A DNA stretch of 64,000 nucleotides from Clostridium sp. D33t1_170424_F3 (GCF_015667585.1 NZ_JADPEG010000005.1:63044-127043); one strand, 5' to 3'; counted from the first letter of the stretch, positions 1 through 9,669 are shown. Notes: a model not told the origin generated them from the sequence alone. Made by a program: numbers and translations.

Positions 1-1336
1 CCTTCGCGGTGACGCTGTTCGGGCCGTAGGCCACGAGCGCCAGGCCGTCGTTGGCGGTCGCCATCCACATGTTCTGCACAAATTTCGGCCAACCCATGTG
101 GCAGTTCGGGAAGCAGCACTCAAAGCCGGCCGGCGCGCCGTAGGCGATATCGTCGCCGTGGTCGCAGTCGAATTCATGGTAGCCGACGGTGGAAATGACC
201 TGATTCTGCAGGTGATAGTAGGACTGCCCGGAGAAGTCCGGCGTGAAGCAGGCGGGCAGGGAGTTGTAGGCCAGGCGTTCCATGTGGTCGCCCGTCCAGA
301 CGTCGCCGAAGATGCGCTCGGAGATTTCCGCAGTCTGCAGTGCTTCGACCACGCTGCATGTTTCCGTGCCGCGGGTGGAACGGTTGTCGCGGGACGCCTC
401 GTCGGCGTTAGGCTGGTTGTCGATGCGGCCGTGGTCCAGGCCGTAATTGAAGATGCCGTTGCGGTAGGCGGTCTTGTCCGCCTCAGAGTTACTATACTGA
501 TAGTAAACAGGAGGCATTTTCATACCTTGTGTAATGTTTACGACGTGCTGGCGGACGGTACCGTTGTTGCACATATCCTGCCAGTTCCAGGTCTGCTTGT
601 TGAGGATGGTACCCAGTTCCAGCAGCCAATCGCTGGCCTCCGGGTCAGCGGAATCGTAAACGCGGTTGTACAGCCAGTACACCACGTCGAGATTATCGCC
701 GCCGCGCGCGTCCGCCCAGTCGCTCAACGGCCGGCCGGGCAGCTCACGGAGCTGGAAGCGGAAGTATTTCTCCAGGAAGGGGAGCACGCGCTCGTCGGGC
801 GTGCCGAGATGGGCGGTTGCCTCATAATAATCGCGCAGGCCCATCAGTGCGGGCATGCGGGACCACCAGCTGTTCTGGCTGCTGGTCGGGCCAAAGTTGC
901 CGGATTCCATCTGGCTGCTGAGAATGGCCTCCACCCACTGCTGGGCTTCTTCCTTCAGCGCTTCGTCGTTCAGCTCATAGGCCAGCGCGACCAGGCCGCG
1001 GAAGAAATAGACGCCTTTTTCCCAGTCGTCACCCTTGGTGTGGTTGAGCCAGCGGCTGGTTTCGTAGTTGTAGTTATTGAACTTTTTCATATTGCCGGTC
1101 AGGTTGTCCTTTTGCAGCAACAGCTGGTTTTCCAGCCAGCCGCGCGCCTGAACCGCGCCCAGCGGCAGTTGAATCAGCGGGTTTTCCCTCAGTTCACCCT
1201 GATTTGCCGTGTAGTTCTGATTTCCGGATGCGGCGGAGGCTGTCTCCGCTGCCGCCGGCAGCGCCATACTGCACAGCATGGAAACCGCCAGGATACAGGC
1301 GGCGGCCCGTTTCCAAAGGAAGCTTCTCTTTTTCAT
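1..1336 (-). CDS. Secreted GH127-type beta-L-arabinofuranosidase, C-terminus cut by window edge
   Basis: The product starts MKKRSFLWKRAAAC with an export signal ending near AAAETASA, so it is secreted. GH127 enzymes release terminal beta-L-arabinofuranose from plant glycans. The visible 445 residues align along their whole length with the N-terminal part of the next gene (1535..7384), including the RGTETC and GFECCFPNC motifs. These correspond to the Glu/Cys zinc ligands and the nucleophilic Cys of GH127 (family knowledge). The ATG at 1336 follows an AGAGGAG Shine-Dalgarno. The 3' half lies beyond position 1, so length and accessory modules are unknown. A terminator and a promoter separate it from the upstream paralogue, so the two look like separately transcribed duplicates. 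The arabinofuranosidase specificity is inferred from family motifs only. Confidence 0.85.
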   Translation of the reverse strand, partial: MKKRSFLWKRAAACILAVSMLCSMALPAAAETASAASGNQNYTANQGELRENPLIQLPLGAVQARGWLENQLLLQKDNLTGNMKKFNNYNYETSRWLNHTKGDDWEKGVYFFRGLVALAYELNDEALKEEAQQWVEAILSSQMESGNFGPTSSQNSWWSRMPALMGLRDYYEATAHLGTPDERVLPFLEKYFRFQLRELPGRPLSDWADARGGDNLDVVYWLYNRVYDSADPEASDWLLELGTILNKQTWNWQDMCNNGTVRQHVVNITQGMKMPPVYYQYSNSEADKTAYRNGIFNYGLDHGRIDNQPNADEASRDNRSTRGTETCSVVEALQTAEISERIFGDVWTGDHMERLAYNSLPACFTPDFSGQSYYHLQNQVISTVGYHEFDCDHGDDIAYGAPAGFECCFPNCHMGWPKFVQNMWMATANDGLALVAYGPNSVTAK

Positions 1337-1356
1337 GTACACACTCCTCTTTTTTT

Positions 1357-1415
1357 GGCGGTTAAACCGCCTTATTGTTTAGTTTCAGTATAGCAAATGT
1401 AAAAAGAGATGTATT
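1357..1415 (-). promoter_or_regulatory. Promoter region with operator-like palindrome for the first GH127 gene
   Basis: On the minus strand an extended -10 (TGC then TATACT, 1387-1392) has only a weak -35. About 15 bp downstream lies the perfect palindrome GGCGGTTTAACCGCC (1357-1371), between the -10 and the Shine-Dalgarno, where a sugar-responsive repressor or an mRNA hairpin could act. Inference from position and symmetry. Confidence 0.4.
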
Positions 1416-1452
1416 TGCGATAATATGATTGTTTTGTTCAAATGTTTGACTA

Positions 1453-1496
1453 TTTTAAAAAGGATAAGGCCACCCGGCGGATTCCGGATGGCCTTG
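1453..1496 (-). terminator. Rho-independent terminator of the large GH127 gene
   Basis: Minus-strand stem AAGGCCATCCGG / CCGGGTGGCCTT is followed by ATCCTTTTT. It lies 40 bp past the stop of the 1949-aa gene and insulates the next GH127 paralogue from read-through. Confidence 0.8.
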
Positions 1497-1534
1497 GAAC
1501 CATTGTTTTGAGAAGTTCTGTTTGCAGCAGGGGG

Positions 1535-4500
1535 TTAGCCGATCGTCACCGCGCAGTGCTGGACGGTCTGTCCATTGAGAGTGGTGTAGGCGCCGGTGCT
1601 TGCGCCCGGTGCGCCGACCGCCCAGACCCTGTAGTAATAGACATTGCCGATCTGTGCGACAAATTGGGTCTTGAGCACATCGCCGTTGCCCACGGTGAAG
1701 CTCGGGGCCTGGCCGCTGCCGTTGACGACCGTCATCTTGAAGCAGTACGCGCTGCCTCTCTTCAGGGTAAAGTTGACGGTGGTGTCGGAGACGACGGACG
1801 CGGCTTTTGCCACGTCTGCGCCGACTGCTGCGGTGCCCTCCGCGCCGTAGGTGTTGGCGGGTGCGGTGCGGGTGGTTTTACTGCTGCTCTTGCCGGTATT
1901 CTTGACAGCCAGTGCGTTCTGTGCGCTGGTCAGCTGTTTGTCCGCGGACTGCACCTGCTGCTCGGTCGCCTGCGGGTTGTTTAATACGCTTCTGGCGTTG
2001 TCCAGCGCCTTTTGGAAGGTGCGGACGCTTGCCGCTGTGTACTTGCTGGTATCCACGGTTTCCGCTTTCTCGACGGAAGCCTTCAGCGCGTCTTTGTTCG
2101 GGATCAGGAGCAGATTTGCCATGGTTTCGCTGAGTGTGGAAGCCGCGTCGTCGATTTCCTCCTGTGTGGCGTCGGCATTGTTCAGGACCTTTTCCGCATT
2201 GGCAAGCGCCGCGCGGAACGCGTCTTTTCCGGCTTCCAGATACAGGTCGAGGTCGATGCCGGAAGCGGTGTCAAAGTAATATTGCAGCATTTCCCTGTCA
2301 TTCGCCTCAACCAGGTTCATCAAGGCGTCTTTCAGCGCTTTATAGGCCTTGTCCACATCCGCCTTCAGCGGCTCCGGATCGGCGATCAGTTCTCTGGCCT
2401 CGTCTGCGGCGGTCTGCAGCGTCGCCCAGCTTGCCGGGGTGTAGCCGTTTTCGTTCAGGGCGTCGACAATGAACAGCAGGGTTTCCAGCTCATCCGTGCT
2501 GCCTTCCGCGAAGCTCAGCAGATGGATGGCTTTGAGCATCCGGGACCAGGCATCGTCAACCGTTTCCTGGGAGGCAGTCCGGTCAACGTATACGGCCTGT
2601 GCATTTTTCAGCGCGTTGTCGAACGCGGTCTGCACCGTGCCGATTGCCGTCTCGTATTCCGGTCCGTTTTGCAGCGCTTCCGCCGTTTCGATGATCTGGC
2701 GGAGGATCATTTTGTTGACCAGAGTGAAGGTGAATTGCAGTGTGTCGCCCGGCTTGGCGGTGTAGGTGAAGGCGCTTTCTCCGGTCTCGCTGTCAAAGTT
2801 GATCTGAGAGGAGAGGTCCCTGCCGTTGCAGGCGGCGGAGAGAAGCGTGCGGCCCTCTATGGCCGGGACAAAGGTCAGGGTCAGGTTCTCGTCCGTCTCC
2901 GCGGTATACAGGCCGATCAGATCGGAGAGCGGCTGCTCCTCGCCGTTGACAGTGAGGTTTGTGTTGACCGTGTAGCGCACGGAGACCTTGCCGGTTTCCG
3001 GCGGGGTAACAGGGGTGAAGTCCTCGGAGGACGGGGCGTTCATCGCGGAGTAGAGCAGACGGGTTGTCAGGGCGACGTCCATCTGGCTGGCGTTTTCCGG
3101 CATGGCTTCCGCGTCGGAGATTGCGCGCTCAAGGCGGGCCAGACTGGTCTGCGTAAAGGCGGCGGTATCCAGCGATTTGGCTTCCGCCAGCATCGCCGCC
3201 AGCTTTTCGCGGTCCTCGGTGGTATCCGCACGGTAATCGGAAGCGATTTTTACCTCGTTGGAGGTCATGACCGTGCTGGTACCGTTCAGACCGACGAATT
3301 TCACATAATAAGTGCCGTTTTCCGGGACGCTGACAGCCGTTTTGTCTGCGGTGAAGGGGCCGGAGCCCTTATAGCCGTTGAAATGGAAGTCCACGTATTC
3401 GTCTGTGTATACGCCGGGCTCCGTGCCGACCAGCGCTTTGAAGGATGTGGCATTGCCGGTCTTCGGATAGGAGATGCGCAGGGTGTTGCAGGAGGAATCG
3501 ACGGTGATTTCCTTCTCGTCCACTGTCTGGGTGGTGATCTCTTTGATCTCCTCCTCCGTCAGCGGGCGGACCAGCACATGATCCACCTCATAGGCGCGGT
3601 TGTAGCCGCGCAGGCCGATTTTGCCGGTCTTGTGCGTGTCGTCCATCAGGGTTGTGACGCGCTTGCCATCGATGTAGAAGGCCAGATAGTTGTGATAGGC
3701 GAGAACTTTCAGCGTGTGCGGGCCTGCGTCCAGCGGATAGGATTCATTGCGCAGGGAGGTCCAGCCGTTGCTGGCTTTTCCGATCTCATAATTGCTGCCG
3801 CTGATGCCGAAGTAATAGCCGTAGTAGTTGTCCGCTCCGGAGCCTTCCCGGCTGGTGCGGAAGATGATGCCCGAGTTGCCGTCACCGTTGCCGAGCTGTA
3901 CCTCCGCCTGATAAGCGAAGTCGCTCCATGCTTCGTTGCCCGCGGTCGCTTTGACGTTGGTGCTTCTGCCAAGAGAAAGTTTCCCGTCTGCGATCTGAAT
4001 CAGGCCGGCGTCGCCAACTTTGGTCCAGTGGGCGTTGGATTCATCCGCATTCGTAAAGTCGTCGGAGAAATTCGCTTCCACATAGGGCGGCCAGTCGGAG
4101 GGCTGCTCTTCGCCGCCTTCTGAGAAGACCGCCAGGTCGGCTTCTTCGATCGGGCGTACCGTCGCGTTGTGCACGGTGAAGGCTTCGTTATAAGAGCGCA
4201 GGCCGATGGTTCCCTTGTCAAAGCGCTCGTCCTCAAAGGTTGTAATCAGTTCATCGTCCAGATAGACTGCGAACTGGCTGCCGTATACCACAACCTTCAG
4301 CTTGTAGGTCTGTCCGGGCCGGATGTCAAGGCGCATCGGCTTGAGGTCGTTCCAGTTGCCGTTTGCAAAACCGATCATCAGGCCGGGGCCTCTGTAAGAA
4401 CTGCCGGTTTCCGGAAGCTTGTTGACGTTCAGCATGCCGATGCCGACAAAGTAACCGTGGTAATTGTCGGGACCGTTGCCGATCTGTGTGCCGCGGAGAA

Positions 4501-7384
4501 TCATGCCGCAGTTGTTATTGTTGACGAGATCGACGGAAAGCTCTGTTTCTGCCACGTAGTCGACCCAGGTTTCCGCATCCTGCAAATTCAGAACGGCTTT
4601 GACGTCCGGGCCTTTTTCAAAGCGGATCTGGGTTTTGGAGCCGTCCTCGCTGGACTGCAGCGCAACCTTGCCCTGAGGATCGTACAATTTCCAATCCTGT
4701 TCCATGTAGTTCAGGGAGTTAAAGCCGTTGTAGGTTGCCGCCGGTACGTTCGGATTCGGCTTGAGGCCGCCGGAGGAGGCCGGTTCAAAGGTAATTTCTT
4801 CCGATTCCTGTTCCACGCCGCCGATGGGCGCGATCACTCTGGCGTAATACGTCGCCTCCTGATCCAGTCCGGTGAGGGTTGCTGTGCCGGAGCTGAAACC
4901 GCGCGCGGTCTGTGTGTACGCGCCGGGTTCCGTGCCGTAAACCACGCGGTACGGGGTCTCCTGCGGATCCAGGTTCGTGGCGATTTTGATGCTGTCGCCG
5001 GTGCGGCGGGAAGAACCGACCTGAATATCCGTAATACTGCGGTCCACCGGGATCACTTCGATTTCATCCACCTGCACATCGCTGGTAAAGCGGATGTTGT
5101 TGTACTGCTTTGCGTCAAAGCAGAAACCGCCGGAAAGCAGATTTTTCAGGTTTTCAATGGTCGCTTCTCCGGTGGAAAGATCGATCGCGCTGCTGTATTT
5201 GCCGTTGATTACGATGGCGCCCGCGCCCTGTCCGGCGACGCGCAGGGTGTAATTTGCCGCCGCGGGAACCACAACGTTGTCAAATTCCTGATAGGTTGCG
5301 CCATTGTGGCGGATATTTTTGGAGTCGCGCTCTGCGGTCCGGACAACGGTGTCCGCCGCCTCGCCGATGCGCGGGAAATGCGTGATGCGCAGACGGCCGC
5401 AGCCGTAGGGGATCAGCTCGATATTTTCTACCAGGCTTTCGTCGTAGGGGGTGGGGCCGTAGGGCTGCGGGCCGGCGATGTTGCCGTCCAGCTGCCACTC
5501 GGGGATGATCTGGCCCTTTGCCTTGAGCACGACGGGCGCGTTGTCCGTGCTGAACGGCTGCAATGCCACGTCTTCCTGTTCCTCAATTACAAAGCTGGAA
5601 GCCGGGTCGTCCTCATCGACGATCAGGCCATAGTTCCATTTGCTGGCGGGGAAGATTTCGCGCAGGGGGGACTGTTCCTGATGCTCGACCTTGAGCTCGC
5701 GCGCGTCGTTGCTGTCATAAGTGCGCCAGTCCTCGTCGATCTTGAGGCCGTACACCAGCGGGCCTTTTTCCACCGCGACGGAATCGTTGTACCAGGTGGA
5801 GGTTTCAATCTCGCTGGGCAGGCGGAGGTCGACCTCGTCGCCCGCCGTCCATGCGCGGGTCATGGTGAAATATTCGCCGGAAACGACGCCGGGCTGAACG
5901 TTCCCATTGACGGTTACGACGGGCGTTTCACACCACGCCGGGATGCGCAGCTTCAGTTCAAATTCCGCCGCGTCGCCGTTGTAGGTCAGATGTACGGCGT
6001 CCTTGAACGGATAATCGGTTTCCTGTACAAATTTGGCGGTTTTGCCGTCTGCAATCTTCGCGGTGACGCTGTTCGGGCCGTAGGCCACGAGCGCCAGGCC
6101 GTCGTTGGCGGTCGCCATCCACATGTTCTGCACGAATTTCGGCCAGCCCATGTGGCAGTTGGAATAGCAGCAGTCAAAGCCCAGCGGCGCGCCGAACGCG
6201 GAGCTGTCGCCGTGGTCGCAGTCGAATTCGTGGTTGCCCAGCGTCGCCATCACCTGGTTTTGCAGGACATAATAGGTGTGCCCGGAGAAATCCGGCGTAT
6301 AGGCCGCCGGAAGCGCGTTGTAGGCCAGGCGCTCCATCTGGTCGCCGATCCACGCGTCGCCCAGAACCTTCTGCGCGATTTCCATGGAGAGCAGTCCCTC
6401 CACGATGCCGCAGGTCTCGGAGCCGCGGGTGGAACGGTTGTCCCGCGCGGCTTCATCGGAGTTGGGCAGGCCGTCGATGCGGCCGTGGTCCAGACTCATG
6501 TTAAAGATACCGTTCTGCAGGGCAGTGCGGTATTTCTCGCTCTGGTCCAGCTGGTAGTAGACCGGCGGGGTCTTCATGCCCTGGCTGGTGTTGACCACGT
6601 GCTGGCGCACGGTGGTATTGTTGTACTGGTCCTCCCAGTTGGTCGTCTGACTCAGCAGCAGGGTGCCCAGGTCCAGCAGCCATTGGCTGGCATCCGGGTT
6701 TGCCGGATCATACACGCGGTTGTAGAACCAGAACACGCTGTCGATGTTGTCGCCGCCGCGCGCGTCCGCCCAGTTGCTCAGCGGACGGCGGGGGAGTTCA
6801 TCGAGCTGATAGCGGAAATATTTTTCCATGAAGGGAAGCACGCGTTCGTCCGGTTCCCCGGCGGCTTCCGTCGCCTCGTAATAGTCACGGATGGCCATCA
6901 AAACCGGCATGCGGGACCACCAGCTGTCGTTGCGCGGGCCGAACAGGCCGCTGTCGCGCTGGCTCTCGATGGCCCAATCGATCCACTCCTGCGCCTCGGC
7001 TTTTAAACCGGCGTCGTCCAGCTCATAGGCCAGAGCGACCAGCCCGCGCAGGAAATAGGGGCCGCGCTCCCAGTCGTCGCCGCTGGAGGCGCCCAGCCAC
7101 TGGCTGGTTTCTTTGTTGTAGTCGTTATAAAGATGCATGTTGCCGGTAAGGTTGTCCTTTTGCAAAAGCAGCTGGTTTTCCAGCCAGCCGCGCGCTTTAA
7201 CCGCGCCCAGGGGCAATTGAATCAGGGGCGTTTCCAGCAGTTCCCCCTGGTTTGCAAGATAGTTGGCGTTTCCCCGGCGGTCTGCTTCTGAGACCGCAGC
7301 GGCGGACGGCAGCGCCATGCTGCATAGCATGGAGACCGCCAGGACACAGGCGGCCGCCCGTCTCCACAGTTTTCCTTTTCTCAT
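1535..7384 (-). CDS. Large secreted GH127 family multi-domain glycosidase
   Basis: 1949 residues. The signal peptide is MRKGKLWRRAAACVLAV...SAAA. Residues about 40-640 form the GH127 (DUF1680) catalytic region: SETC near 322-325 and DCC near 403-405 match the Glu/Cys and Cys-Cys signature used for Zn binding and nucleophilic attack in HypBA1-type enzymes. Then follow a fibronectin-like segment (about 775-865), two similar LamG/DUF1080-like glycan-binding folds (about 880-1060 and 1085-1255), another FN3-like part, several FIVAR-type helical modules (about 1355-1420 and 1530-1840) and a beta-rich tail. No LPXTG or SLH anchor is seen. ATG 7384 is chosen because AAGGAG lies 11 nt upstream; an in-frame GTG at 7396 overlaps that Shine-Dalgarno. 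It probably degrades arabinose-containing plant polysaccharide outside the cell. Exact linkage specificity is not readable. Confidence 0.85.
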   Translation of the reverse strand: MRKGKLWRRAAACVLAVSMLCSMALPSAAAVSEADRRGNANYLANQGELLETPLIQLPLGAVKARGWLENQLLLQKDNLTGNMHLYNDYNKETSQWLGASSGDDWERGPYFLRGLVALAYELDDAGLKAEAQEWIDWAIESQRDSGLFGPRNDSWWSRMPVLMAIRDYYEATEAAGEPDERVLPFMEKYFRYQLDELPRRPLSNWADARGGDNIDSVFWFYNRVYDPANPDASQWLLDLGTLLLSQTTNWEDQYNNTTVRQHVVNTSQGMKTPPVYYQLDQSEKYRTALQNGIFNMSLDHGRIDGLPNSDEAARDNRSTRGSETCGIVEGLLSMEIAQKVLGDAWIGDQMERLAYNALPAAYTPDFSGHTYYVLQNQVMATLGNHEFDCDHGDSSAFGAPLGFDCCYSNCHMGWPKFVQNMWMATANDGLALVAYGPNSVTAKIADGKTAKFVQETDYPFKDAVHLTYNGDAAEFELKLRIPAWCETPVVTVNGNVQPGVVSGEYFTMTRAWTAGDEVDLRLPSEIETSTWYNDSVAVEKGPLVYGLKIDEDWRTYDSNDARELKVEHQEQSPLREIFPASKWNYGLIVDEDDPASSFVIEEQEDVALQPFSTDNAPVVLKAKGQIIPEWQLDGNIAGPQPYGPTPYDESLVENIELIPYGCGRLRITHFPRIGEAADTVVRTAERDSKNIRHNGATYQEFDNVVVPAAANYTLRVAGQGAGAIVINGKYSSAIDLSTGEATIENLKNLLSGGFCFDAKQYNNIRFTSDVQVDEIEVIPVDRSITDIQVGSSRRTGDSIKIATNLDPQETPYRVVYGTEPGAYTQTARGFSSGTATLTGLDQEATYYARVIAPIGGVEQESEEITFEPASSGGLKPNPNVPAATYNGFNSLNYMEQDWKLYDPQGKVALQSSEDGSKTQIRFEKGPDVKAVLNLQDAETWVDYVAETELSVDLVNNNNCGMILRGTQIGNGPDNYHGYFVGIGMLNVNKLPETGSSYRGPGLMIGFANGNWNDLKPMRLDIRPGQTYKLKVVVYGSQFAVYLDDELITTFEDERFDKGTIGLRSYNEAFTVHNATVRPIEEADLAVFSEGGEEQPSDWPPYVEANFSDDFTNADESNAHWTKVGDAGLIQIADGKLSLGRSTNVKATAGNEAWSDFAYQAEVQLGNGDGNSGIIFRTSREGSGADNYYGYYFGISGSNYEIGKASNGWTSLRNESYPLDAGPHTLKVLAYHNYLAFYIDGKRVTTLMDDTHKTGKIGLRGYNRAYEVDHVLVRPLTEEEIKEITTQTVDEKEITVDSSCNTLRISYPKTGNATSFKALVGTEPGVYTDEYVDFHFNGYKGSGPFTADKTAVSVPENGTYYVKFVGLNGTSTVMTSNEVKIASDYRADTTEDREKLAAMLAEAKSLDTAAFTQTSLARLERAISDAEAMPENASQMDVALTTRLLYSAMNAPSSEDFTPVTPPETGKVSVRYTVNTNLTVNGEEQPLSDLIGLYTAETDENLTLTFVPAIEGRTLLSAACNGRDLSSQINFDSETGESAFTYTAKPGDTLQFTFTLVNKMILRQIIETAEALQNGPEYETAIGTVQTAFDNALKNAQAVYVDRTASQETVDDAWSRMLKAIHLLSFAEGSTDELETLLFIVDALNENGYTPASWATLQTAADEARELIADPEPLKADVDKAYKALKDALMNLVEANDREMLQYYFDTASGIDLDLYLEAGKDAFRAALANAEKVLNNADATQEEIDDAASTLSETMANLLLIPNKDALKASVEKAETVDTSKYTAASVRTFQKALDNARSVLNNPQATEQQVQSADKQLTSAQNALAVKNTGKSSSKTTRTAPANTYGAEGTAAVGADVAKAASVVSDTTVNFTLKRGSAYCFKMTVVNGSGQAPSFTVGNGDVLKTQFVAQIGNVYYYRVWAVGAPGASTGAYTTLNGQTVQHCAVTIG

Positions 7385-7514
7385 GAATGCTTCCACTCCT
7401 TGTTGTAATCAATCGATGTTTTGCGTCTACATCTATATGAAATTACTATACCAAAGGAGAAAGAGAAAGTATTTATAAAAATACAACGACTTTATGTGGA
7501 TTTTTAGCAGGGGA

Positions 7515-7543
7515 TTGCAGAGAAATTCCAGTATTGTTATAAT
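7515..7543 (+). promoter_or_regulatory. Sigma-A promoter of the EpsG-like gene
   Basis: TTGCAG (7515-7520), 17-bp spacer, TATAAT (7538-7543). It is followed by the AGGAGGG Shine-Dalgarno and the ATG at 7568. Confidence 0.7.
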
Positions 7544-7567
7544 GAACAGGATAGAGGAGGGATCCGG

Positions 7568-8746
7568 ATGCTGTCTTACGTGTTGTTATTGATTTATATT
7601 GCTGGTTTGGGGCTGCTCCTGTGCGAGTGGAATTCCAGCGGCGAAAGGGATGCGTTTTTCCTGTGCCTGGTTTCTGTGATTCTCGTGCTCTTTTCAGCGG
7701 CGCGGTCGGAAACGGTCGGGATTGACTACGGCGTTTATCAGGATTATTTTGAGCAGGTGCGATCGGGCGGCTGGGCGTTCCTGACCGGCCCGGAGAATCC
7801 CTACCGCGTGGAATTCGGTTTCAGCCTGCTCAATTATCTGTTTTCCCTGATGACTGGGAATGTACATGTGTTTATGACGGCGGTAGCCGTGCTGATCGTG
7901 GGCATGACCGCGATTGTGCTGTACCGCGATTGTGCGATACCCTGGCTGGGGATGTTTGTTTTTGTCAGCTTCAACTTTTTCGGCAATACGCTCAGTTTCA
8001 TCCGTCAATCCCTTGCGATCGGTGTCTTTCTGTTTGCCATCCGCTTTCTGCAGAACCGGCGGCCGCTTCCTTACCTGCTGCTGGTTCTGCTGGCATCTTC
8101 CTTCCACAAATCCATGCTGCTATTGATCCCCGTCTATTTTCTGGCGCAAATCCCGGTCAATTGGAAAAGCGTGAGCGTTTACGCGGCGGCGACGGTATTG
8201 GTCCTGATTTTTTCCTGGCCGCTGTTTACCTTTGTTACACAATTTGTTTACCAGGGCTACGCCAGCGAGACAGGGCGCTATTTTATGCATGGGCGCAGCT
8301 GGCAGACCGCGCTGATCCCTGTTTTAATGCTGTTTGCGGCGCTGATTATGAAAAAGCCGCTGCTTGCCCGCAGGCCGGGAAACGTTGTGCTGATAAACTT
8401 TTCCCTGTATGCCGGGCTGCTGTTCATTATGACCTGCAAGCACTTCCTGTTCCAGCGCGTTGCCAATATATTTTTTATCAGCGCCATTCTGCTGGTTCCG
8501 GAGCTGGTACAGGCGGTCCGCGTGGAAATGCCCGCTCCAATAGAAGCGGCAAACTTTAAGAATAGTAACAGGGAAGAGCGCATGGAACAGCTGCGGCAAT
8601 ACCGTCTGGGCAGGAGCCGCTTCCTGCGCAGGGAGGCCTATTACCGCTATGCGCTGGGGGCTGTGCTGTGTTTTGGCCTGCTGTATCATATTTGGTTCTT
8701 ACTGCAAGACCGCATCAACCTGCTTCCCTACCTGACTTTCTTTTAA
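7568..8746 (+). CDS. EpsG family polysaccharide polymerase-like membrane protein
   Basis: 392 residues with about ten hydrophobic segments, starting MLSYVLLLIYIAGLG. The region SARSETVGIDYGVYQDYF followed by EFGFSLLNYLF and the SFIRQSLAIGVFLFAI helix is typical of the EpsG family, membrane proteins thought to polymerise exopolysaccharide or capsule repeats. An AGAGGAGGG Shine-Dalgarno sits 5-6 nt before the ATG. It stands alone between two convergent genes and a terminator. No glycosyltransferase cluster surrounds it, so its polysaccharide is unknown. The last 60 residues include a charged cytosolic stretch (EERMEQLRQYRLGR) before a final membrane helix. Confidence 0.75.
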   Translation: MLSYVLLLIYIAGLGLLLCEWNSSGERDAFFLCLVSVILVLFSAARSETVGIDYGVYQDYFEQVRSGGWAFLTGPENPYRVEFGFSLLNYLFSLMTGNVHVFMTAVAVLIVGMTAIVLYRDCAIPWLGMFVFVSFNFFGNTLSFIRQSLAIGVFLFAIRFLQNRRPLPYLLLVLLASSFHKSMLLLIPVYFLAQIPVNWKSVSVYAAATVLVLIFSWPLFTFVTQFVYQGYASETGRYFMHGRSWQTALIPVLMLFAALIMKKPLLARRPGNVVLINFSLYAGLLFIMTCKHFLFQRVANIFFISAILLVPELVQAVRVEMPAPIEAANFKNSNREERMEQLRQYRLGRSRFLRREAYYRYALGAVLCFGLLYHIWFLLQDRINLLPYLTFF

Positions 8747-8754
8747 AAGCGCAA

Positions 8755-8800
8755 AAAGAAAACCGTACCGCAGAATGCGTTTTCTGCGGTACGGTTTTTT
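8755..8800. terminator. Bidirectional terminator between epsG-like and ZIP genes
   Basis: The perfect stem AACCGTACCGCAGAA / TTCTGCGGTACGGTT has TTTTTT on the plus side and TTCTTTTT on the minus side, and sits between two convergent stop codons. Confidence 0.9.
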
Positions 8801-8816
8801 TGTTCGTTCTTACATC

Positions 8817-9614
8817 TTATCCCAGCGCCACGTCGAGGATCATCATGACCAGAAAGCCCAGCATGACGCCCGCGGTGCCCGCGTGGGAGTGCTCGCCCAG
8901 ATGCGCTTCCGGGATCAGCTCTTCCACCACGACGTAAATCATCGCGCCGGCGGCGAAAGCCAGGAACCAGGGCATCAGCGGGGTGATCGAGCCCGCGATC
9001 AGCACGGCCAGCACGCCGCCGATCGGTTCTACAATACCGGACAGCGCGCCGTACACAAAGGATCTTGTGTTGGAAAGCCCCTCCTTTTTCAGGGGAAGGG
9101 AGATAGCCGCGCCCTCCGGGAAATTCTGCAGGCCCATGCCCAGTGCCAGCGCCATCGCGCCCGCCATGGTGACCGGGCTGCCGGTCTGGATGGACAGGGC
9201 AAAGGCAAGACCCACTGCCATGCCCTCCGGGATGTTGTGCAGCGTGACGGCAAAGACCAGCATGGTCGTGCGCTTCAGGGAGGAGGAAATCCCCTCCGGC
9301 TCGCTGCTGCCGGGGTGCAGGTGGGGCAGCAGGCGATCCAGCGCCAGCAGGAACAACCCGCCAAGCACAAACCCGCCCGCGGCGGGAACCCAGCCGATCC
9401 CGCCCGCGTCCTCCGCCATCTCAATGGCGGGAATCAACAGGGACCAGACGGAAGCGGCGATCATCACGCCCGCGGCAAAGCCGAGAAAAATGCGCTGGAA
9501 GGAAGCTTTGATTTCACCCCGGAATAAAAAGACCATGGCCGCACCCGCGGCGGTACATAAAAACGTGAACCCCGTGCCCGCCAAAGCGAGCAATGCGGGA
9601 TGCAATTCGTTCAT
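8817..9614 (-). CDS. ZIP family divalent metal transporter (ZupT-like)
   Basis: 265 residues with about eight membrane helices. The helix containing TLHNIPEGMAVGLAFA and the one with LGMGLQNFPEGAAI carry the HNxPEG/NFPEG metal-site motifs of ZIP transporters, which bring zinc, iron or manganese into the cytosol. The last signature, VEELIPEAH, is also present. ATG 9614 is chosen because AGGAGG lies 4 nt upstream; longer in-frame starts would add an unlikely low-complexity leader. A 9-1-9 palindrome of Fur-family type lies 37 bp upstream, which suggests metal repression. The GNAT/MFS-like alternatives do not fit the motifs. Confidence 0.92.
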   Translation of the reverse strand: MNELHPALLALAGTGFTFLCTAAGAAMVFLFRGEIKASFQRIFLGFAAGVMIAASVWSLLIPAIEMAEDAGGIGWVPAAGGFVLGGLFLLALDRLLPHLHPGSSEPEGISSSLKRTTMLVFAVTLHNIPEGMAVGLAFALSIQTGSPVTMAGAMALALGMGLQNFPEGAAISLPLKKEGLSNTRSFVYGALSGIVEPIGGVLAVLIAGSITPLMPWFLAFAAGAMIYVVVEELIPEAHLGEHSHAGTAGVMLGFLVMMILDVALG

Positions 9615-9650
9615 AGGTCCTCCTTTCTGTTTGAAAGGGTTCAAACTTAA

Positions 9651-9669
9651 ATTAATAATTATTATTAAT
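9651..9669 (-). promoter_or_regulatory. Fur-family (Fur/Zur/PerR-type) operator upstream of the ZIP gene
   Basis: Perfect 9-1-9 inverted repeat ATTAATAAT-T-ATTATTAAT. Its core TAATAATTATTATTA differs by one symmetric pair from the Bacillus Fur box (TGATAATNATTATCA). It lies between the thiF stop and the ZIP start. Which family member binds cannot be told from sequence. Confidence 0.65.

Noticed and set aside
2012-7006. Long plus-strand reading frames opposite the large GH127 gene
   Set aside because: Same cause: codon-bias shadows of the real minus-strand gene, with no family match and no ribosome-binding sites.
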